Shown in pieces: positions 59,521 to 64,000 of a stretch of 64,000 bases of DNA. Position numbers and translations under genes: made by a program. This DNA comes from Prosthecomicrobium sp. N25 (GTDB lineage: Bacteria; Pseudomonadota; Alphaproteobacteria; Rhizobiales; Ancalomicrobiaceae), in assembly GCF_037203705.1 (NCBI RefSeq), contig NZ_JBBCAT010000001.1, positions 1,151,418 to 1,215,417 on the forward strand. The letters run 5' to 3'. Positions within the stretch are counted from its first letter, which is position 1. Each line of letters starts with the position of its first letter. A model generated the notes under the pieces. The model made no database searches and had not been told where the DNA came from. It worked only from the letters and a program-made list of their open reading frames with translations.

Positions 59521-59707
59521 CGGAGCAGGCAAGGGGGCAGAACCCGATCTCTGCCGCCTTGTTCCTGCTCCGGTCGGTGTTCAGCGTTCTCGCTCGCTGC
59601 GTGTTTGCCCGGGTCTCCCCCGACGCTGGCCAAACACGCTGCGGTACCCCCCGTACGTCATCGATCTTTCTTGGGAGGCCATCTGCCCGGTGGCCTCCCA
59701 TTTTTTT
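59521..59707 (+). ncRNA. Candidate structured small RNA
   Basis: A region without a credible protein frame, containing three strong hairpins. Hairpin 1 (59521-59572): a 9-bp stem CGGAGCAGG/CCTGCTCCG, an inner 5-bp stem CAAGG/CCTTG and a 6-bp stem GGCAGA/TCTGCC around loop ACCCGATC, with a TT bulge and a G-G mismatch. Hairpin 2 (about 59595-59643): GCGTGTTTG/CAAACACGC with a large inner loop. Hairpin 3 is a classic terminator. Together with the terminator this looks like a transcribed small RNA of about 190 bases. I cannot assign it to a known family; the tmRNA, RNase P RNA and SRP RNA signatures are absent. Confidence 0.45.
59672..59707 (+). terminator. Strong Rho-independent terminator
   Basis: A 10-bp perfect stem TGGGAGGCCA / TGGCCTCCCA with a nine-base loop TCTGCCCGG, followed by seven T. 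It lies 208 bases after the tag gene, farther than expected for tag itself, which supports a separate RNA gene in between. Confidence 0.9.
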
Positions 59708-60159
59708 CTTCCCCAACGACGATCTGTTCTGCTTCTGCGCGAATAGATCGTGTCTTCTGCGTTGATCACGCATTCGCCGGCCCGACCTCAGAGGAGGCGA
59801 GGCATCGCGTGTGTCGAAGCCCGGACCTTTCGGCTCGAACTTCGGCACTTCGCGGACGACGGAAGCGATCCGCCACGCTGTTCCGTGTGTCGTGGGACCC
59901 GACAACCGTCAGGTCGAAGGATCGAACACCCCTGATCCTGAAAAGACCCTACCAGAAACCTCGGAACCTTACTTTAGGGAAACTAGACGATACCGGACGA
60001 CGATTACCCCTATTTTTGACGCTAAGGGAAACCGCTTAGGTGCCCGCCCGCCGGGCCCGCCGAGGGGCCGCAAGGCGCTGTTCAGGGTGCTGAGGGATCG
60101 GCCGGATCGGCGCCAGAAAGGGGGCAGGGCGACGCGGGCCGGACCGCCGTGCCGGCGCT
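59708..60159. other. Intergenic stretch with no recognised gene
   Basis: 452 bases between the terminator and the end of hisG, less GC-rich in its middle part (about 59930-60030). I find no credible protein frame, repeat or terminator. Frames that stay open here do so on both strands without family likeness. A short hairpin AGGATC-N9-GATCCT is present around 59920. Confidence 0.5.
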
Positions 60160-61149
60160 TCAGGGGTGGCCGGCCGAGGCCGTGCCGAGCCTTGCCACGA
60201 GGCCGTCCGCCAGTGGGTTGGCGGCATCGAACACGTAGTCGAGCGCCGCTACCGTCACCCGGTCCGCCCCGGACGCGCGCAGGAAGGCGGCGACCGCCGC
60301 CACCCTGCCGGGCGCGACATGGAGGGTGAGGACCTCGCCGCCGGTCCCGAACGGTGCCGTGGCGGCGAAGCGCCGGGCCGCCTCGGCCGCCGCGGCCGCC
60401 GGTTCGGGAACCCGGGCTCGGACCTCGCGCAGGCTGCGGGCCGCCGCTTCGGCGGCGATCCGGTCCAGGATCGCCGCCGCCTGTTCCCGGGCACGCTCCG
60501 ACCACCCGGCGGTCAGGGAGGCGACCAGGTGGGCCTGGCTGCGCAGGATGACACCGTCGGTGACGACCTTGAGATTGTTGGCCGAGAGCGTCGAACCGGT
60601 CGTGGTGATGTCGACGATCGCCTCGGCGGCGCCGGACGCGGGCGCGCCCTCGGTCGCCCCCAAGCTCTCCACGATCCTGTAGGCCGCGATGCCCTGCTGG
60701 CCGAAGAAGCGCCGGGTCAGATTGACATACTTGGTGGCGACCCGCAGGTGATGCCCGTGGCGCTGCCGGAAATCCGCCGCCACGTCGGCGAGGTCGGCCA
60801 TCTGCTGCACGTCGATCCAGGCCATCGGAACGGCCACGACCACGTCCGCGAAGCCGAAGCCGAGCTCGGTGACGAGGTGGACCTTGTCGGCCCAGGACGG
60901 GATCGTCTCCTGCACCAGGTCGAGCCCGGTCACCCCGAAATGCACGTTGCCGGCCGCCAGTTCCCGGGTGATCTCCGAGGCCGACAGGAATGCGACTTCG
61001 ACCCCCTCGACCCCGCCGAGCCGTCCACGGTAGTTGCGGGCCCCGCCCGGCTGCAGCAGCGCCATGCCGGATCGCCGGAAGAACTCGACCGCGTTCTCCT
61101 GTAGCCGGCCCTTGGACGGCACGCCGATGACGAGGTCGGACTCGCTCAC
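60160..61149 (-). CDS. hisG: ATP phosphoribosyltransferase catalytic subunit
   Basis: First enzyme of histidine synthesis. At 329 residues it is the longer alphaproteobacterial form, still used together with HisZ. It has [20 protein letters not shown], the PRPP loop [21 protein letters not shown], and a longer C-terminal region. Start: GTG at 61149, inside a GTGA overlap with the hisZ stop, so the two are translationally coupled. It is the last gene of the hisS-hisZ-hisG unit. Confidence 0.94.
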   Translation of the reverse strand: MSESDLVIGVPSKGRLQENAVEFFRRSGMALLQPGGARNYRGRLGGVEGVEVAFLSASEITRELAAGNVHFGVTGLDLVQETIPSWADKVHLVTELGFGFADVVVAVPMAWIDVQQMADLADVAADFRQRHGHHLRVATKYVNLTRRFFGQQGIAAYRIVESLGATEGAPASGAAEAIVDITTTGSTLSANNLKVVTDGVILRSQAHLVASLTAGWSERAREQAAAILDRIAAEAAARSLREVRARVPEPAAAAAEAARRFAATAPFGTGGEVLTLHVAPGRVAAVAAFLRASGADRVTVAALDYVFDAANPLADGLVARLGTASAGHP

Positions 61150-62378
61150 GCCCGGTCCTCCAGGAGATCCTCGAGCGCGAGCCGATCGAGCCACATGGAG
61201 AAGCCGACCGCCGGCACGGGCCCCTTCGCGCCCAGCCGCTCCAGGAGCCCGTCGTACCGCCCCCCGCCCGCGACCGGCTTGCCGTCCGTGCGGTCAGGGT
61301 CGCGGATCTCGAAGACGAACCCCGTGTAGTAGTCGAGGTTGCGCCCGAAGGCGGCCGAGAAGGTCAGGCCGCCCGTCGGCACCCCGAGTGCGTCCATGAT
61401 CTCGAGCCGGCTCCGGAAGCCGGCGATCGCCTCCCCGATATCGACCCGCATCTCGCGCTGGAATCGCTCGGCCGCCGCCATGGCGTCGGCGGGCGTGCCC
61501 TCGATGGCGAGGAACCGGCGGATCGTATCGGCCTTCTCGCGCGTCAGCCCGCCCTCGGCCTTGAGGGCCGCCTGCTGGAGGAAGCGCTCCGCGATCTCGT
61601 GCGCGGTCCGCCCCCCGACCGCGGTGATGCCCGCGATGGCCAGGAGATCCTCCACGACCGCCCGCGCCGCCTCCGGATTGGTGCCCGCGATGGCGCCCAG
61701 GAAGCCGGCATGTCCGACGAGGTCTGCGCCGGCGCCGGAGACGAGCGTCTCCATGCCGGCCTCCAGCCGCGCCCGGTCGCCGTAGAGCGCACGCAGTCGA
61801 CGCCGCACGGCCGGCGGCAGCTCCAGCGCGTCGAGGAGCGCGCTGAAGAGCCCCTCGTCGCCGATCAGCACGTCCGGGTCGACGACACCGAACAGCTCGA
61901 CGGAGTCGAGCGCCAGTCGAAGCGTCTCAGCGTCGGCGGTCGCCCGGTCCTGTTCGCCGAGACGCTCGATGCCCGCCTGCTGGAACTCGCCGAGTTCGCC
62001 CGTCCGCTGCCGGAAGACCGGGCCCACATAGGCGAAGATCTCCTTGCGGCCGGCCGGCCCGAGCGCCAGGTAGTCGCGGCAGACCGGGATGGTGAACTCG
62101 GGCCGCAGGCAGAGCTCCTCGCCGTCCCCGCCCGTGGTCACGAACAGGCGCCGGCGGATGTCCTCTCCGGCCGTGTCGAGGAAGAGGTCGGCCGGCTGCA
62201 GGATGGCCGGCTGGGCGATGGTCGCGCCGGTCTCGACGAAGAGATCGATCAGGTCCGAGACCGGATCGATGTCCGGTATCGCGTCCGGGTCTTCCCATTC
62301 GTCCATGGGTGCACCCACCAGCTCCTCGAACATGCGCTCGATGTCGCCGGGTTGGGGCTTCTTGGGGAGCTTCGCCAT
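61146..62378 (-). CDS. hisZ: ATP phosphoribosyltransferase regulatory subunit HisZ
   Basis: A 410-residue paralogue of the HisRS catalytic core that allosterically controls HisG and mediates histidine feedback. It shows [18 protein letters not shown] and [27 protein letters not shown] (motif-2-like), and [16 protein letters not shown] with [10 protein letters not shown] near the C-terminus. An N-terminal extension of about 40 acidic residues precedes the core. The ATG at 62378 follows the hisS stop by 11 bases. HisZ is used with short HisG enzymes, consistent with the neighbour. Confidence 0.93.
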   Translation of the reverse strand: MAKLPKKPQPGDIERMFEELVGAPMDEWEDPDAIPDIDPVSDLIDLFVETGATIAQPAILQPADLFLDTAGEDIRRRLFVTTGGDGEELCLRPEFTIPVCRDYLALGPAGRKEIFAYVGPVFRQRTGELGEFQQAGIERLGEQDRATADAETLRLALDSVELFGVVDPDVLIGDEGLFSALLDALELPPAVRRRLRALYGDRARLEAGMETLVSGAGADLVGHAGFLGAIAGTNPEAARAVVEDLLAIAGITAVGGRTAHEIAERFLQQAALKAEGGLTREKADTIRRFLAIEGTPADAMAAAERFQREMRVDIGEAIAGFRSRLEIMDALGVPTGGLTFSAAFGRNLDYYTGFVFEIRDPDRTDGKPVAGGGRYDGLLERLGAKGPVPAVGFSMWLDRLALEDLLEDRA

Positions 62379-62389
62379 CGCGTCTGCCC

Positions 62390-63886
62390 TCAAGCCCTGT
62401 GCCTGGCCAGGATGTCGGCGACCGCCGCCACGAGGCCGTCCTCCGCCACGGTGACCTGCGCCGGCCGGCTCTCCCGCCATTCCTTATTGTCGGCGATCGC
62501 CCCGGACAGGCGCTTGCCCTCGATCAGGTCCTTGATCTGCACGACCCTCTGGTCGCGCTCGTTCGACCCCTGGATCACCACGCAGGGCGCGTCCCGCCGG
62601 TCGGCGTACTTCATCTGCGCCTTCATGCCCGAGCCGCCGAGATAGAGCTCCGCCCGGATCCCGGCCTGACGGAGCCGCGCCACCATGGCCTGGTAGCGGG
62701 CGGTCTCGGCCTTGTCCATGACCAGCACGACGACCGGCCCGAGCCCCTCGGCGCCGCCCGCCAGCCCGCGCGTCTTCAGGGCGGCCATGAGGCGGGAAAC
62801 GCCGATCGAGAAGCCGGTCGCCGGCACCGCCTCGCCGAGGAAGCGCGACACGAGCCCGTCGTAGCGCCCGCCGCCGGCGACGGACCCGAAGCGGACGCGG
62901 TCGCCGTCCTCGTTGACCACCTCGAAGGTGAGCTCGGTCTCGTATACCGGCCCGGTGTAGTATTCGAGGCCGCGAACCACCGACGGATCGATCCGAACCC
63001 GGCCGTCGCCATAGCCGGCGGCCGCCGCGAGGCGACCGATCTCGGCCAGCTCGGCGACGCCTTCGCTGCCGCGCGCGCTCGACGTCACGAGCCGCTCCAG
63101 GTTGGCGAGGGTCTCCTCCGCGGTCGCCGCTCCCGCCCCCACGAAGGCGAGCACCGTCCCGATCGCCTCCGGCGCCAGCCTGGCGCCCGGCGTGAAATCG
63201 CCCGACTCGTCCCGGCGGCCGTCCCCGAGCAGGAGCCGGACGCCCTCGGCGCCGAGCCGGTCCAGCTTGTCGATCGCGCGCAGCACGGTCAGACGCCGGT
63301 GCGCATCCGCCTCGCCGGCGAGCCCGATCACCTCCAGGACGCCGTCGAGGACCTTGCGGTTGTTGACCTTCACAACATAGTCGCCGCGCGCGATCCCGAG
63401 CCGCTCCATGGTGTCGGCGGCCATCATGCAGATCTCCGCGTCGGCCGCGACCGAAGCCGCCCCGACCGTATCCGCGTCGAACTGCATGAACTGGCGGAAA
63501 CGTCCCGGTCCCGGCTTCTCGTTCCGGAACACCCACCCGGCGCGGTAGCTGCGGTACGGCTTCGGCAGGGTCGCGTAGGTCTCCGCCACGTAGCGGGCGA
63601 GCGGCGCGGTCAGGTCGTAGCGCAGGCTCAGCCACTGCTCGTCGTCGTCCTGGAACGAGAAGACGCCCTCGTTCGGCCGGTCCTGGTCCGGCAGGAACTT
63701 ACCGAGCGCGTCGGTATATTCGACGAGCGGCGTCTCGACGGGCTCGAAGCCGTAGAGTTCATAGGTTTCGCGGATCTTGGCCAGCATGGCCTCGGCGAGG
63801 CGGATGTCCTCCGCCGTGCGGTCCGCGAAGCCGCGGGGAAGGCGGGCCTTCAGCCGGTCGCCGGTCGGCTTGTCGCCGGATGCCAT
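62390..63886 (-). CDS. hisS: Histidyl-tRNA synthetase, alphaproteobacterial/eukaryote-like type
   Basis: A 498-residue class II synthetase. Motif 2 reads [28 protein letters not shown], where standard bacterial enzymes have a FRxERP form. The histidine-binding [11 protein letters not shown] and the motif 3 region [11 protein letters not shown] are intact, and the anticodon domain is normal. This matches the alphaproteobacterial group with a eukaryote-like HisRS, in which tRNA-His recognition differs from the usual G-1 rule (Caulobacter work, from memory). It is the first gene of the hisS-hisZ-hisG operon. The 114 bases upstream to the window edge show no feature. Confidence 0.95.
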   Translation of the reverse strand: MASGDKPTGDRLKARLPRGFADRTAEDIRLAEAMLAKIRETYELYGFEPVETPLVEYTDALGKFLPDQDRPNEGVFSFQDDDEQWLSLRYDLTAPLARYVAETYATLPKPYRSYRAGWVFRNEKPGPGRFRQFMQFDADTVGAASVAADAEICMMAADTMERLGIARGDYVVKVNNRKVLDGVLEVIGLAGEADAHRRLTVLRAIDKLDRLGAEGVRLLLGDGRRDESGDFTPGARLAPEAIGTVLAFVGAGAATAEETLANLERLVTSSARGSEGVAELAEIGRLAAAAGYGDGRVRIDPSVVRGLEYYTGPVYETELTFEVVNEDGDRVRFGSVAGGGRYDGLVSRFLGEAVPATGFSIGVSRLMAALKTRGLAGGAEGLGPVVVLVMDKAETARYQAMVARLRQAGIRAELYLGGSGMKAQMKYADRRDAPCVVIQGSNERDQRVVQIKDLIEGKRLSGAIADNKEWRESRPAQVTVAEDGLVAAVADILARHRA

Positions 63887-64000
63887 GATCGATCAGTCCC
63901 GTCGCAGCTCTGGGGCGGTCCGTCCCTCCGATGATCGGCGGATCCGCCGGCCCCGGGGTGCCGGGGGCCGACGCGTTGGTAGACCAAGCGGACGCGCGCG

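Noticed and set aside
59521-59707. RNA candidate as 4.5S, RNase P or tmRNA
   Set aside because: The conserved sequences of these RNAs (for example the GGAAA-type SRP loop or a tmRNA tag frame) are absent. A 6S-like identity could not be supported because no single long rod with a central bubble forms.
59811-60329. Plus-strand frame in the region after the RNA candidate
   Set aside because: No ribosome-binding site and no family likeness; it runs into the antisense of hisG.
1-64000. CRISPR arrays, insertion sequences, tRNA-linked attachment sites
   Set aside because: No regularly spaced repeats, no transposase or integrase frame and no tRNA gene were seen on reading both strands.

Overview
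This 64 kb window is chromosomal DNA of a high-GC (about 70% by eye) alphaproteobacterium, most likely a member of the Hyphomicrobiales (Rhizobiales). The indications are an alphaproteobacterial-type HisRS beside hisZ-hisG, Mur-type manganese boxes in front of an Nramp transporter, FixK/FNR-type boxes in front of stress genes, a LysR/DUF1127 divergent pair, an NdvA-like glucan exporter and families typical of the order (DUF3422, DUF6384, DUF2927). No rRNA, tRNA, CRISPR array, transposase or phage structural gene was seen. No identification was checked against a database.

Layout. 1-4628: end of a kinase-like gene, an AzlCD amino acid exporter, glycerate 2-kinase and an NdvA-like ABC exporter. 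4758-9114: a stress block with a host-attachment-family protein and a universal stress protein, each behind a FixK-type box, then an acyl-CoA synthetase/acetyltransferase fusion. 9133-16856: Mn transporter with two Mur boxes, a LysE exporter, an SDR, an acyl-CoA dehydrogenase, an ABC-F ATPase and a DMT transporter. 16888-22026: a long palindrome, a tight three-gene operon of unknown function, and a GNAT-DUF2189 pair. 22227-29953: glcD-glcE-glcF and malate synthase A (glycolate to glyoxylate to malate), a divergent LysR regulator and a cytochrome c. 30023-36417: DUF3422, then a FadR-type regulator and the lactate-utilisation genes lldE, lldF and lldG. An AT-rich ParA-family ATPase gene sits between lldE and lldF and overlaps the lldF reading frame. 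36551-43348: poorly characterised genes, a thioesterase, an ArsR-type regulator facing a ten-codon remnant of a glutathione S-transferase gene, LysR/DUF1127, a thiolase and gshA. 43644-54975: an HscC-type Hsp70 with a membrane J-like partner lacking HPD, a racemase, rsmE, xseA, a DUF937 protein, an MFS carrier, a cation/proton antiporter and a second LysE protein. 55000-64000: an orphan Tae4-like peptidoglycan amidase beside an L,D-transpeptidase, DUF2927, cheZ, tag, a structured RNA candidate with a strong terminator, then hisS-hisZ-hisG.

The observations most worth following are (a) the ParA gene inserted in the lactate operon with short repeats at its edges, (b) the TelA-like/DUF6384/coiled-coil operon at 16981-20561, (c) the orphan Tae4-like amidase with an extra C-terminal domain, (d) the HscC plus HPD-less J-protein pair, (e) the two FixK-type boxes and (f) the RNA candidate at 59521-59707. 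Start codons were chosen from Shine-Dalgarno sequences and family lengths. Several (TTG/GTG) are inferences and are stated as such.
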